A stretch of DNA of 64,000 nucleotides from Corallococcus soli (GCF_014930455.1 NZ_JAAIYO010000011.1:62001-126000), one strand, 5' to 3'; shown: positions 34,619 to 43,695, counted from the first letter of the stretch. The notes: a model not told the origin generated them from the sequence alone. Numbers and translations are program-made.

Positions 34619-35929
34619 TCAGTCCGCCAGCGGCATCCCGAAGTCCGGCTGTCCACGCTCGCCGGACACCCAGCGGTAGACCTCCAGCACCTGCTCCGCC
34701 TTCGCGCGCCACGTGAAGTGCTTCTGGATGCGCGCCCTTGCGCGCTCGCCCATGGGGCCAATCACGGACGGATCCGCGACCAGCTTCTCCAGCACCCCGC
34801 GCACGCGCTGCACGATTTCGTCCGGCGTCCCCATGGGGATGGCGAAGCCCGTGGACGGGCTCACGATTTCACCCGGACCGCCGTAGTCCATCACGATGGG
34901 CACCAACCCCAGCGCCATCGCCTCCGCCACCACCGCGCCGCCGAACTCGCGCACGCTCGGGAAGCCGAAGATGTGGTTCTTCGCCAGCCGCCCCTGCAGC
35001 TCCTGGTGCTTCACCCAGCCGGCGAACGTGACGCCGTTCTGCAGCCCACCCCGGGCCACCTGCGCGCGCAGGTTCTGCATCTCCGCGCCGTCGCCGATGA
35101 GCTCCACCACCACCTTGCCCTCGCGCACCAGCGGCGCCGCCGCGTCGATGAGCATCGCCATGCCCTTGTACGGCACGAAGCGCCCCACGAACGCCACCCG
35201 CAGCGGCTCGCCCGGCTTCGGCGCCTCCGCCTTCGACGCGCCGAAGCGCCGCACGTCGATGGCGTTCTCCGGGATGTACACCGTCTTGTCCTGGTACTCC
35301 GCCGCCAGCTGCGCGCGCGTCGCCCGCGAGCCCATCATCAGCGCCGCCGCGTTCTTGCGCGTCGACTTGTAGAAGGGCATCAGCTTGTAGACGTCCCGGA
35401 TGTAGCTCAGCCACTCGCGCTCACGCACGCGCGCGTCCCCGAAGCCCTTGGGCCACGGCAGGCCGCCGTTCATCGGGCCCATCACGAAGGGCACCCCGGC
35501 CTCCGCGCAGCGCGCCGCCAGCGTGCTGGGCGTCGTGGGGCTGATGGGCGTGTAGCGGTGCACCACGTCGAATTCCTTCGCGCGGATGCGGTCCCCGAAG
35601 CGCCGCCAGAGCAGCTCCTCGAAGTAGTAGTAGGGCAGCACGCTGAGCGCCGTGGCCGTCGTCCAGCCCACGCCCGCCTTGCCCCGGAGGACCTCGCCCA
35701 CCTTCTCCAGCGGGCGCTCCACCGGCGTCGAATCCAGCGCCGTGAAGTCCTTTCCCTCCACCAGCCCCTGCTTGAGGATGTTCTCGCGGTTTCGGACCTG
35801 GGTGACCAGGTGCACGTCCGCCACCTCGGCGAGCGCCCTGGCCAGGGACCAGCCTTCCAGGGGGACGCTCACCCAGTCTGGGTTGCACAGCTCAGCAATC
35901 AGGAGGACGCGGGGTCGGGAGCCAGCCAT
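34619..35929 (-). CDS. epsH: Family 4 glycosyltransferase of the EPS locus
   Basis: A 436-residue GT-B glycosyltransferase. The N-terminal acceptor domain has PLEGWSLARALAEVADVHLVTQ. The C-terminal donor domain has VAFVGRFVPYKGMAMLIDA and the EX7E-type SVREFGGAVVAEAMALGLVPIV. It retains its catalytic glutamates. It is divergent from wzy over 59 bases, and matches M. xanthus epsH in that position. It adds a sugar to the lipid-linked EPS unit in the cytoplasm. Confidence 0.92.
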   Translation of the reverse strand: MAGSRPRVLLIAELCNPDWVSVPLEGWSLARALAEVADVHLVTQVRNRENILKQGLVEGKDFTALDSTPVERPLEKVGEVLRGKAGVGWTTATALSVLPYYYFEELLWRRFGDRIRAKEFDVVHRYTPISPTTPSTLAARCAEAGVPFVMGPMNGGLPWPKGFGDARVREREWLSYIRDVYKLMPFYKSTRKNAAALMMGSRATRAQLAAEYQDKTVYIPENAIDVRRFGASKAEAPKPGEPLRVAFVGRFVPYKGMAMLIDAAAPLVREGKVVVELIGDGAEMQNLRAQVARGGLQNGVTFAGWVKHQELQGRLAKNHIFGFPSVREFGGAVVAEAMALGLVPIVMDYGGPGEIVSPSTGFAIPMGTPDEIVQRVRGVLEKLVADPSVIGPMGERARARIQKHFTWRAKAEQVLEVYRWVSGERGQPDFGMPLAD

Positions 35930-35988
35930 ACGCCTTCCGCATCTATCCCAACCCGGGCCCGGGATATAGCCTCCCCCGCATCCGTCCG

Positions 35989-37569
35989 ATGACCTTCGCA
36001 CCCTCCCGCGCCGCCTGGCTCCAGTACATCGTGATGGTCGCGGGCCTGGGAGCCGTCACCCTGGGCGCCGCCGCCGTGGGTAATGGTGACCCCATCGTGA
36101 CCCTGGCGCCCACGCTGGCGTTCACAGTGGGGTGGGTCATCTGGAAGCTGCCGCTGCGCTACCTGGCGCTCACGGTGCTCTACCTGGTGCTCGCGGTGGA
36201 CTACACGCCCGAGCGTCCCCAGTCGATGTTCTGGCCCTCGCCGCTGTTCCCCCTGGGCAAGCTGCTCTTCACGCAGATGCACGAGTTGGTGGGCATTGGC
36301 GCGCTGAGATTCCCGCTCATCGACGGGCTCATCATCGGGGCCATTGGGATTGGCATCTGGCGGCGGGCGACGAAGTCCACCATCGACCCGCCGGTGGTGC
36401 CCATTCCGCGGCCGCTCGCGGTGGTGCTGGCGCTCTCCTTCTTCTCCATCATGTGGATGGAGGTGTGGGGCATCGCCCGGGGCGGGGACATCAAGAACTC
36501 GCTGTGGCAGTGGCACCAGGCCGCCGTGCTCCCGCTGGTGGCGATGATGTACCACTACAGCCTGCGCGGGCCGGAGGACTGGCCGGTGGTGGCGCGCACC
36601 ATCATCCTGGCGGCGCTCACCAAGTCCGCGGTGAGCACGTACTTCGCGCTCGTCGTCGTCCCGGCCCAGGGGTTGGAGGTGGAGTACACGACCTGCCACT
36701 CGGACTCGATGACGTTCATCTTCGCCATCACGGTGTGCATCGCGCGCTGGCTGGAGAAGCCGAAGTCGGGCCACGCCATCCGGGGCATCCTCATCATCAT
36801 CCTGGTGTTCATCGGGATGTTCTTCAACGACCGCCGGCTCGCGTACGTGAGCCTCGTGGGTGGCCTGGCGGCCGCGTACTTCTTCAACCCGTGGACACCG
36901 CTGAAGAAGGCCCTCACGCGCGGGCTCATCGCGTGTTCGCCGCTGCTCGTCGTGTACATCCTCGTCGGGTGGGGTTCGAACAGCAGCGTGTTCAAGCCGG
37001 TGGCGACCTTCCGCTCCATGATTGAAGGCCAGCACGCCGAAGGAGAGCTGGACTACCGCGACATCGAGAACCTGAACCTCATCGCGACGTGGAACACCAA
37101 CCCGCTGTTCGGCACGGGCTACGGACACGAGTTCCTGGAGCCCTACCCGCTGCCCAACATCGCGTTCGTGTTCCCCACGTACCGCTTCCATCCGCACAAC
37201 TCGCTCCTGGGCCTGCTGGCCTTCGGCGGCTGGTTCGGCTTCACGGGCGTGTGGATGTACCTGGTGGTGACGGTGTATCTGGCGGCGCGCTCGTACCACC
37301 GGGCCTACGCTGCGGAGCACCGAACGGCGTGTCTGGTCATCGTGGGCGTGGTCGCGTCGTACCTGAACCAGGTGTTCGGAGACATGGGCATCATCTCGTA
37401 CATCTGCACGTTCCAGGTGGCCGTCATGTCCGTGCTCTCAGGCAAGCTGGCCATGGTGACCGGCGCGTGGCCGTGGCCTCAGCGTGAGAAGGTGCTGGGC
37501 CTGAAGCGCGTGGAGCCTCCGCCTCAAGAACCGCGCCCCGTGACGGTGGACGCGGGGCAGGTGGCGTGA
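35989..37569 (+). CDS. wzy: Wzy-type polysaccharide polymerase / O-antigen ligase family
   Basis: A 526-residue membrane protein with about 10-12 helices and a large periplasmic loop near residues 330-400, with NTNPLFGTGYGHEFLE and FHPHNSLLGLLAFGG, the typical Wzy_C motif (HNxxL). It joins repeat units in the periplasm. It lies across from epsH, in its own orientation, with no nearby competitor for the role. Confidence 0.9.
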   Translation: MTFAPSRAAWLQYIVMVAGLGAVTLGAAAVGNGDPIVTLAPTLAFTVGWVIWKLPLRYLALTVLYLVLAVDYTPERPQSMFWPSPLFPLGKLLFTQMHELVGIGALRFPLIDGLIIGAIGIGIWRRATKSTIDPPVVPIPRPLAVVLALSFFSIMWMEVWGIARGGDIKNSLWQWHQAAVLPLVAMMYHYSLRGPEDWPVVARTIILAALTKSAVSTYFALVVVPAQGLEVEYTTCHSDSMTFIFAITVCIARWLEKPKSGHAIRGILIIILVFIGMFFNDRRLAYVSLVGGLAAAYFFNPWTPLKKALTRGLIACSPLLVVYILVGWGSNSSVFKPVATFRSMIEGQHAEGELDYRDIENLNLIATWNTNPLFGTGYGHEFLEPYPLPNIAFVFPTYRFHPHNSLLGLLAFGGWFGFTGVWMYLVVTVYLAARSYHRAYAAEHRTACLVIVGVVASYLNQVFGDMGIISYICTFQVAVMSVLSGKLAMVTGAWPWPQREKVLGLKRVEPPPQEPRPVTVDAGQVA

Positions 37570-37576
37570 CGGGGCG

Positions 37577-38032
37577 TCAGCGCTGGACGGCGAGGATGCG
37601 CCACTGGCGCACGTCGATGGCGTAGGTGACGCTCGCGTCCATCACGGGCCCTTCCGAATCACAGGCATGGTCCCTGGGCACAAAGCGCACGAGCAACACG
37701 CCTTCGGACGCCGGGGACGTCCACACGTCGAAGGAGTCACGCCGGTAGAGGCAAAGCTCGTCCGGAGTGGCGTCCTTGTGCGGCTTGAGGTCCAGGGGGC
37801 GGAAGTCATCCATCGCCAGTTGGGTCGCGACCGCCACGGTGGCGGGGGTCAGCATCCGGCCCTCGGCGGGGAGATCCAACGGGAACTTGAAGCGGGCCGC
37901 TTCTTCGGGCGGTGCGTAGATGGGCCGCACCGGCCAGCGGAAGAGCGCGCAGGCGGGAAGGGTCAGCGCCAGCAGCAACACCAGGGCCTGCTTCACTCGC
38001 CCAAGCTGCAACACATCATGCGTGCACCCCAT
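37577..38032 (-). CDS. Unrecognised lipoprotein
   Basis: A 151-residue protein with a lipoprotein signal (LVLLLALTLPAC, lipidated Cys near residue 28). No family is recognised; the body holds two further cysteines (LCLYR, HACDSEG). The ATG at 38032 is used because GGTGAGGA lies 6 bases upstream and the stop of the small gene before it directly abuts. It converges on wzy with 7 bases between them. Confidence 0.65.
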   Translation of the reverse strand: MGCTHDVLQLGRVKQALVLLLALTLPACALFRWPVRPIYAPPEEAARFKFPLDLPAEGRMLTPATVAVATQLAMDDFRPLDLKPHKDATPDELCLYRRDSFDVWTSPASEGVLLVRFVPRDHACDSEGPVMDASVTYAIDVRQWRILAVQR

Positions 38033-38188
38033 CTAGTCCTCACCCACGGGCGTGATGAACCCCGTGTCCTTGTCGCCTTCATGGATGTACCCGATGAGCT
38101 TCCACGCCTTGTCCCGCCGAAGATAGACCTCACCCGGGCAGCGCTTGCCTCGCTCTGCGTCCGGAAGGGTGACGCCCCCGCCGTCCAC
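38033..38188 (-). CDS. Small ORF coupled to the lipoprotein gene
   Basis: A 51-residue frame (VDGGGVTLPDAERGKRCPGE... ending GFITPVGED) with a GTG start and AGGGA 8 bases upstream, and an in-frame stop just before that. Its TAG abuts the ATG of the lipoprotein gene. The composition is protein-like (Trp, Tyr, Ile, Lys, His well spread). It might be a small protein or the tail of a decayed longer gene. Confidence 0.45.
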   Translation of the reverse strand: MDGGGVTLPDAERGKRCPGEVYLRRDKAWKLIGYIHEGDKDTGFITPVGED

Positions 38189-38334
38189 ACCTGGTCCCTA
38201 CCGCTGCGGCGTGACGCCCGGCCCCTCCCTGTCCGGCCCGCCCCTGGCCTCGCGCGTCAACAGCGGTGGACAGCCCGGGCCTGGGGTGATTGTTTGCCCT
38301 CAAATCATCTTGCTTGAGACTGGGGAGTGTCGCC

Positions 38335-39987
38335 GTGCGCCGTCCCGCTTCGCCGTGGCTGTGGCTGTTGCTGCTCTTGGGGCCCGTGGGGGCCTTCGCG
38401 CTGAACGCGGGGTTGCCTCCGCCGCCCGCGGACGTGGACCGGCGCACGCCTGCGGCGACGGCGACGGGGTTCCTGGACGCGGCCCATGCCCGGGACGCCG
38501 TCCGGGCGCCGCAGTACCTGGACCTGTCGCGGCTGCCCCCCGCAACGCAGGCGGAGGAAGGCCTGAAGCTGGCGCGGCGGCTGGTGATGGTGCTGGACCG
38601 GACGCTGTGGCTGGACTTCGCGCGCATCGGCCGCGAGCCGGAGGGGCCAGGGGAGCGCGCCCGGCGCGAGGTGCTGGGTCAGGTGGCCACGGCCCGGGGG
38701 ACGCAGGACATCATCCTGGAGCGCGTGGACGCGGAAGGGGGCCCCGTGTGGGTCTTCAGCGCGGACACGGTGGGCGCCATCGACGCGCTGTTCGAGGAGC
38801 ACGGCTCGCCGCTGCTGGAGCGCCTGCCGCCCGTGTTCTTCACCCGCCCGCTGTGGGTGCTGGAGGCGTGGCAGTGGCTGGGGCTCGCGGTGCTGCTGGC
38901 GGGAGCCTGGGTGCTGGGGCGGCTGGGCGAAGCGCTGGTGCTGCGCATCGGCGCCCGCGCCGCCGGGCTGACGAAGTCCGGGTGGGATGACGAGCTGCTC
39001 GCGGCCGGCAAGGGCACGATGCGCCACGTCCTGGGGGCGCTCATCACGGCCACGGGCGCGCGGCTCCTGATGCTGCCCCCGCCCGCGCAGGGCGCGGTGG
39101 ACCTGGGCGCGCGCTCCATCATCATCGTGGGGGCGGCGCTGTTCATGCTGCGCTTCTTCACCCGCGCGGCGCGGTTCGTGGAACAGAAGGTGGCCCAGTC
39201 CCCGGAAGGCACCGACGTGGCGCGCGTGCGCGGGCTGCGCACGCAGCTGTCCATCCTGCGCCGCGTGGTGGAGGTGGCGGTGGTGCTGGTGGCCGCGTCG
39301 CTGCTGCTCCTCCAGTTCGAGGCGGTGCGCAACGTGGGCGTGTCGCTGCTCGCCTCCGCCGGGCTCGCGGGCCTGGTGATTGGTCTTGCCGCGCAGAAGT
39401 CCATCAGCACGCTGCTGGCGGGCATCCAGTTGTCCATCACCCAGCCCATCCGCATTGGCGACACGGTCATCGTGGAGAACGAGTGGGGCTGGGTGGAGGA
39501 GATCACCCTCACCTACGTGGTCGTGAAGGTGTGGGACCTGCGCCGGCTGGTCATCCCCATCACCCACTTCCTGGAGAAGCCCTTCCAGAACTGGAGCAAG
39601 GTGTCCCCGGACATCCTGGGCACGGCCGAAATCTACGTGGACTTCCGCACCAACGTGCCCGCGGTGCGCGCGGAGTTGAAGCGCATCCTGGATGAGGAGT
39701 CCAAGGGCCTGTGGGATGGCAAGGCGCAGGGGCTCCAGGTGACGGACCTGAGCGAGCGCACCATGAAGCTGCGCGCCCTGGTGAGCGCGGCGGACGCGGG
39801 CAAGGCGTTCGACCTGCGCTGCCTCGTGCGGGAGAAGCTGGTCGCCTACCTCCAGGCCCAGCCCCACGGCCTGCCCCTCTTGCGCGCCGAGGCCAGCCAC
39901 CTGCCCTTCCCGGAGGCGAACGACTCCGGCCCGGCGCTCCTGCCCGCACGCCCCGGCAACACCGCCCGGGTGGAACCCCCGCGCTGA
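38335..39987 (+). CDS. MscS-family mechanosensitive ion channel
   Basis: A 550-residue protein. A signal peptide (MRRPASPWLWLLLLLGPVGAFA) leads to a periplasmic domain (about 25-170), then four or more membrane helices and the MscS core with the pore helix SLLASAGLAGLVIGLAAQKSISTLLAG and the beta domain IGDTVIVENEWGWVEEITL. The GTG at 38335 has GGGGAG 8 bases upstream; an in-frame TTG at 38290 is less likely. The channel opens under membrane tension in osmotic downshift. It is not an EPS gene by itself. Confidence 0.9.
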   Translation: MRRPASPWLWLLLLLGPVGAFALNAGLPPPPADVDRRTPAATATGFLDAAHARDAVRAPQYLDLSRLPPATQAEEGLKLARRLVMVLDRTLWLDFARIGREPEGPGERARREVLGQVATARGTQDIILERVDAEGGPVWVFSADTVGAIDALFEEHGSPLLERLPPVFFTRPLWVLEAWQWLGLAVLLAGAWVLGRLGEALVLRIGARAAGLTKSGWDDELLAAGKGTMRHVLGALITATGARLLMLPPPAQGAVDLGARSIIIVGAALFMLRFFTRAARFVEQKVAQSPEGTDVARVRGLRTQLSILRRVVEVAVVLVAASLLLLQFEAVRNVGVSLLASAGLAGLVIGLAAQKSISTLLAGIQLSITQPIRIGDTVIVENEWGWVEEITLTYVVVKVWDLRRLVIPITHFLEKPFQNWSKVSPDILGTAEIYVDFRTNVPAVRAELKRILDEESKGLWDGKAQGLQVTDLSERTMKLRALVSAADAGKAFDLRCLVREKLVAYLQAQPHGLPLLRAEASHLPFPEANDSGPALLPARPGNTARVEPPR

Positions 39988-39991
39988 GCGC

Positions 39992-40540
39992 TCAGTGCCA
40001 CGCGCCGACGGAGAGCCGGCGCTCCTCGGCGATGGGCAGCAGCCGCTCGCGCAGCTGCTCCCGCACCTGGTGCAGCCACCAGCCCACCGTGCCGGTGGAG
40101 CGCCCCACCTGGACGCCGATGCTCACGTAGGAGCGCCCCTGCGCGCGCAGGTGGAACACCTCGCGCTGCTGGGGCGGCAGGCCGTCCACCGCCTCCATCA
40201 GGTCCTTCTCCTGGATGAACGTCCAGAGCTCGCCGCCCTCCTGCTCGTCCGGATCATCGCTCAGCGCCGTCACCCAGCCGGCGTTGACCGCCTTGCGCTG
40301 CTCGGCCCGGTGGTGCCGCAAGAGGCTGATGGCCCGCGTGTTGATGACCCTTCCTGTCCACGCCCGGAACGCCTCCGCCCCCTGCAGGTGCAGCCGCTCC
40401 TTCCACGCCTCGTCCAGCGCGTGCTGCACCAGGTCCTCCGCATCCGCGGTGTTCCCCAGGATGCGGCGGGCGTGCTTCAGCAGCCCCGAACGGAATTGAA
40501 TCACCAGCATCGCGAACAGCTGCGTTTCTTCGTCAGCCAT
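39992..40540 (-). CDS. ECF-type RNA polymerase sigma factor
   Basis: A 182-residue sigma factor. Region 2 is LLKHARRILGNTADAEDLVQHALDEAWKE, region 4 is VDGLPPQQREVFHLRAQGRSYVSIGVQVGRSTGTVGWWLHQ. No anti-sigma gene is adjacent on either side, so its control is unclear. It converges on the MscS gene with 4 bases between the stops. Its 322-base upstream region holds several inverted repeats. Confidence 0.88.
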   Translation of the reverse strand: MADEETQLFAMLVIQFRSGLLKHARRILGNTADAEDLVQHALDEAWKERLHLQGAEAFRAWTGRVINTRAISLLRHHRAEQRKAVNAGWVTALSDDPDEQEGGELWTFIQEKDLMEAVDGLPPQQREVFHLRAQGRSYVSIGVQVGRSTGTVGWWLHQVREQLRERLLPIAEERRLSVGAWH

Positions 40541-40585
40541 GGAGTGCCCCCCGAGCGGCGTCCGTGCAGGACCATGATGACAAAG

Positions 40586-40602
40586 CTGTCCAATCCGGAC
40601 AG
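40586..40602. promoter_or_regulatory. Operator-like palindrome 45 bases upstream of the sigma gene
   Basis: CTGTCC and GGACAG arms around a 5-base spacer, centred 54 bases before the sigma-factor ATG. Position and size suit a dimeric regulator site. Confidence 0.35.
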
Positions 40603-40615
40603 AGCCTTCTTTCCC

Positions 40616-40642
40616 GGTTTTACCCAGACTGTCTGGAAAACC
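40616..40642. promoter_or_regulatory. Hairpin-forming palindrome upstream of the sigma gene
   Basis: GGTTTTACCCAGAC and GTCTGGAAAACC pair around a single T, apart from a two-base bulge. The core CAGAC-T-GTCTG is a perfect palindrome. Could be a regulator site. Confidence 0.4.
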
Positions 40643-40688
40643 TATCCCACCCGGTGATTTCCAACCGGGCTGTCACGAATGCATCCAG

Positions 40689-40763
40689 TGTCTGTCTTTC
40701 AGGTGTCCAACAGGGGCAGGGGCGCCGGGATTTCCGACAGCCCCTTTGTTGGAATGACAGACA
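40689..40763. other. 75-base interrupted inverted repeat
   Basis: TGTCTGTC at 40689, CCAACA-GGGGC at 40707-40717, then GCCCC (40740), GTTGG (40748) and GACAGACA (40756). The three arm pairs are nested in order, so the strand can fold into one long hairpin with internal loops. Confidence 0.45.
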
Positions 40764-40831
40764 GTCATCACCCAGGCCTGTTTCAGCCCCCCGTGGCCCC
40801 GCGGGGCCATTGACCGGCTCCACCGCGACGG

Positions 40832-40853
40832 TGTCCGGGTCCCCTGCCGGACA
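40832..40853 (-). terminator. Hairpin just after the serpin gene
   Basis: TGTCCGG and CCGGACA, 7-bp arms with an 8-base loop, 10 bases after the serpin stop. No T-run, so termination is only likely, not shown. Confidence 0.4.
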
Positions 40854-40862
40854 GCCCGTGCC

Positions 40863-42167
40863 CTACGGCTGCACGTAGCGGCCCAGGAAGAGCGGCGTCC
40901 CGGACGGCACGTGCTCGATGAGGAAGACGAACGGCCGGTCCACGGTGAGCGGCGTGGACGGCTCCGCCGAGGGAGGCAGCCACATGAGGGTGTCCACGCG
41001 CCCCGTGCCCCGCTCCATCACCACCACCGGGGCCTGCTGGTACGCATGCGACAGCCACAGCCCTCCCGACAAACCCATGCCCCGCAGGTCCGCGGTCTGG
41101 TCGAAGAGGCCTCCCAGCCCCAGCGAGGACAGCGCTGGCGCCAGGGGCGGCCCCTGGCGCACCTCGAAGCGCGGCAGCGCCAGCGCGACGAACGCGTCCT
41201 TCAGGCCCGCGCGCACCTCGTCCAGGAAGGCCCGTGACAGGCGCGACGTCACCTCGTCGAAGCGGCCCGCGTGCGGCGCGATGATGACCATGCGCAGCGT
41301 GTCGTCCCTGTAGGGCAGCGCGACGGCGTCGTATCCCTCACCCGCCAGCAGGGGGAACAGCCCCCGCGTGTGCATCATCGCCACGGGCACCGGGCCCTCC
41401 TCACGGGTCTGGAACAGGCCTTCGGCCGTGTCGCGCTCCTGGAACCGCGTCCGCCAGCCGGCGTGCAGCGCCAGCGTGCTGACGAGCAGCAGCCGCTCCT
41501 CCGCGGACAGTCCGTCCCGCGGCAGCACGTCCTGGAGCGCGCCGCTGACGGTCTCTTGAAGCCAGGTGTTGACCCTGGCTCGCGTGGCCAGGGGGTTCTT
41601 GCGGAAGTCCTCCATGTAGACGTGCTGGCCGTGGAGGGCGCTGACCGTGTCCAGGTACACGGAGGACTGGCCTCCGTCGAGGAGCGCGGCATCCTGCCGG
41701 ACCCAGAGCGCATTCGTCCGGATCAGCCTGGACATGGGAGAGGTGTTCCGGGGGGCGTAGCGCGCGTCGAGCGTCATGGACAACGCCGCCAGCACTTCGT
41801 GGAACCGCCCACGCCCGGCCCTGCTCCGGAGCACGGGGAGGACCTCCGCCATGGCCTGCTCGGTTTCGCCCAGCGTGCCCGCGTACACCATGCCCAGTGC
41901 ATCCACGAGGCCATACGGGGAGAAGGCGAAGTTGGCCTCCGTCTTCGCGCTCTCATGGAACAGCGCCACCCCGAAGTCGGTGATGCCAGACACCAGGTTC
42001 CGGGTCTCCAGGGGCTCCACCAGGCCGCTGTAGGAAGGACCGCAGCAGGAGCCCACCACCCGCTCCCCCGGTGGCGCTGCCTCGGGCACATCGGGAGGCC
42101 CCTGGCATCCGGTCAACGACAGGGCCACGACGAACAGGGAGGTCCGCGAAACGTGGGAGACGGTCAT
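40863..42167 (-). CDS. Serpin-family lipoprotein
   Basis: A 434-residue exported protein with a lipobox (SLTGC). The serpin fold is shown by FAFSPYGLVDALGMVYAGTLGETEQAM in the first third and RPFVFLIEHVPSGTPLFLGRY at the end. Serpins trap serine or cysteine proteases by inserting the reactive-centre loop into the body. Here the loop hinge (about 385-393) reads ERGTGRVDT in place of the usual small-residue run, so the inhibitory change may be impaired. It should sit at the cell surface or in the periplasm. It is an accessory gene placed between eps blocks. Confidence 0.87.
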   Translation of the reverse strand: MTVSHVSRTSLFVVALSLTGCQGPPDVPEAAPPGERVVGSCCGPSYSGLVEPLETRNLVSGITDFGVALFHESAKTEANFAFSPYGLVDALGMVYAGTLGETEQAMAEVLPVLRSRAGRGRFHEVLAALSMTLDARYAPRNTSPMSRLIRTNALWVRQDAALLDGGQSSVYLDTVSALHGQHVYMEDFRKNPLATRARVNTWLQETVSGALQDVLPRDGLSAEERLLLVSTLALHAGWRTRFQERDTAEGLFQTREEGPVPVAMMHTRGLFPLLAGEGYDAVALPYRDDTLRMVIIAPHAGRFDEVTSRLSRAFLDEVRAGLKDAFVALALPRFEVRQGPPLAPALSSLGLGGLFDQTADLRGMGLSGGLWLSHAYQQAPVVVMERGTGRVDTLMWLPPSAEPSTPLTVDRPFVFLIEHVPSGTPLFLGRYVQP

Positions 42168-42293
42168 GCCGCCCACCGTTAGCAAGGCCCGTGCGCACGT
42201 CCCCGGCAGCGATTCCAGGGGCTTGCCACGCAGGAGGCGCGGACGGCGCCACGGATTTCCGTGGCGCCCGGGCGGCCCGCCCTGCTCCAGCCG

Positions 42294-43520
42294 CTACGAA
42301 GCCCGCGCGCCCAGCATCGCCGCGAGCATGTCCGCGCTGCGCTCACTGCTGAACTGCTGCTCCACCTTGCGCCGGCCCGCCTCGCCCAGGCGCAGCGCTT
42401 CGGCCGGGTCGCGCGACAGCGTTTCCAGCTTCTGGGCCAGCTCCGCGGGGGCCTGCGGCTGCACCAGCACGCCGTCCACGCCGTCGTCCACCAGCTCCTT
42501 CACGCCGCCCGCGCCCGTCACCACCACAGGCACGCGCATGGCCATGGCCTCCATGATGGCCACGCCCAGCGGCTCCTGGAGGCTGGCCAGCGCGAAGATG
42601 TGCGAGCGCTGGATGCCGTCCTTCACCACGTCCTCGCTCACCGCGCCCAGCAGCGTCACCGCGTCCTGGAGGCCGTCCTTCGCCAGCTTCGCCTCCAGCA
42701 CCTTGCGGTACGTCGTGCCGCCCGCCTCGTCCTCGCCCGCGATGGACAGCCGCGCGTCGATGCCCTTCTTGCGCAGCATCCCCACCGCGTCGATGAGGTC
42801 CGCGTGCCCCTTGCACGGGTTCAGCCGGCCACACGCGAACAGCTTCAGCGGCCCCTCGCCGGACCACGGCTCGTAGTCCACCGTGCGCTGGAAGCGCGAC
42901 AGCTCCACGCCCATGGGCGCCAGCTCGATGCGCTCGGGCAGGCTCCCCGCCAGCTCCTGGCGCACCTCCCCCAGCAGCTTCTTCGTGATGACGAAGGCGA
43001 ACTTCGAGTGCCGCCACTTCTCCCGCTGGTTCGGCCCGTAGTCGTCCAGCGGCCCGTGCAGCGTCATGCTGTAGGTGAGCCCCGACAGCAGGTGCGCGAA
43101 CATCGCCACGTGCGCGGCGTTGGCGCACGAATGCACGTGCACGTGCGTCCAGCCGCGCTCGCGCGCCAGCGACGCCAGCCGCCCGCCCATCACCGCGAAC
43201 GCCACCAGCTGCGCGCGGCCCTTCGCGTCCAGGCCCTCCGCCCTCGCGATGGACGCCAGGCACCGCGCCCAGCCCGTGGGCATGGCGCGGGCAATCTCCA
43301 GCGCGGCCTTCGCCACGCCCAGCGGCCCCGGCGGCGCCAGGTACTCCGTGCGCGCCATGGCCTCGCGGGCCCAGCTGTGGCTGATGATGCGCGCGGGCGG
43401 CGGGCGGGTGGACACCAGCTCCGGTGAGACGCCCTTCCCCGGCAACGCCTGCAGCTCGCGCCAGAAGAAGATGTGGGTCTGCCCGGGGAACTCGGGAATC
43501 AGGTAGCCGATCTTCTGCAC
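42294..43520 (-). CDS. epsE: Family 4 glycosyltransferase of the EPS locus
   Basis: A 408-residue GT-B enzyme. The acceptor domain opens KIGYLIPEFPGQTHIFFWRE; a His-rich segment THVHVHSCANAAH follows. The donor domain has LFACGRLNPCKGHADLIDAV and the EX7E segment LQEPLGVAIMEAMAMRVPVV. It lies 176 bases from the divergent hypothetical gene at 43696. The symbol follows M. xanthus synteny. Confidence 0.92.
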   Translation of the reverse strand: MQKIGYLIPEFPGQTHIFFWRELQALPGKGVSPELVSTRPPPARIISHSWAREAMARTEYLAPPGPLGVAKAALEIARAMPTGWARCLASIARAEGLDAKGRAQLVAFAVMGGRLASLARERGWTHVHVHSCANAAHVAMFAHLLSGLTYSMTLHGPLDDYGPNQREKWRHSKFAFVITKKLLGEVRQELAGSLPERIELAPMGVELSRFQRTVDYEPWSGEGPLKLFACGRLNPCKGHADLIDAVGMLRKKGIDARLSIAGEDEAGGTTYRKVLEAKLAKDGLQDAVTLLGAVSEDVVKDGIQRSHIFALASLQEPLGVAIMEAMAMRVPVVVTGAGGVKELVDDGVDGVLVQPQAPAELAQKLETLSRDPAEALRLGEAGRRKVEQQFSSERSADMLAAMLGARAS

Positions 43521-43695
43521 GGGCCGTTCTTTAACACGCCCGGGCCCCGCCGCCGGCCCCCGCCAGGAGCCCGCGCGAGCCCCCCACCAGGGGTGTCAGT
43601 GATGACAGCAGGGCATGGGCGCGCCCCTTCGCCTGCCCGCCCACCCGGGTCGTTGGGCCGTGACGCCCCCATGCGTTATACCGTCCGCGCCGCCT

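Larger units (their letters stand above)
40541..40862. other. 322-base gap with inverted repeats, between serpin and sigma-factor genes
   Basis: No gene is seen. The gap holds four inverted-repeat structures (separate entries). It must contain the serpin transcription end and the sigma factor's promoter, as both genes read leftward. Confidence 0.6.
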
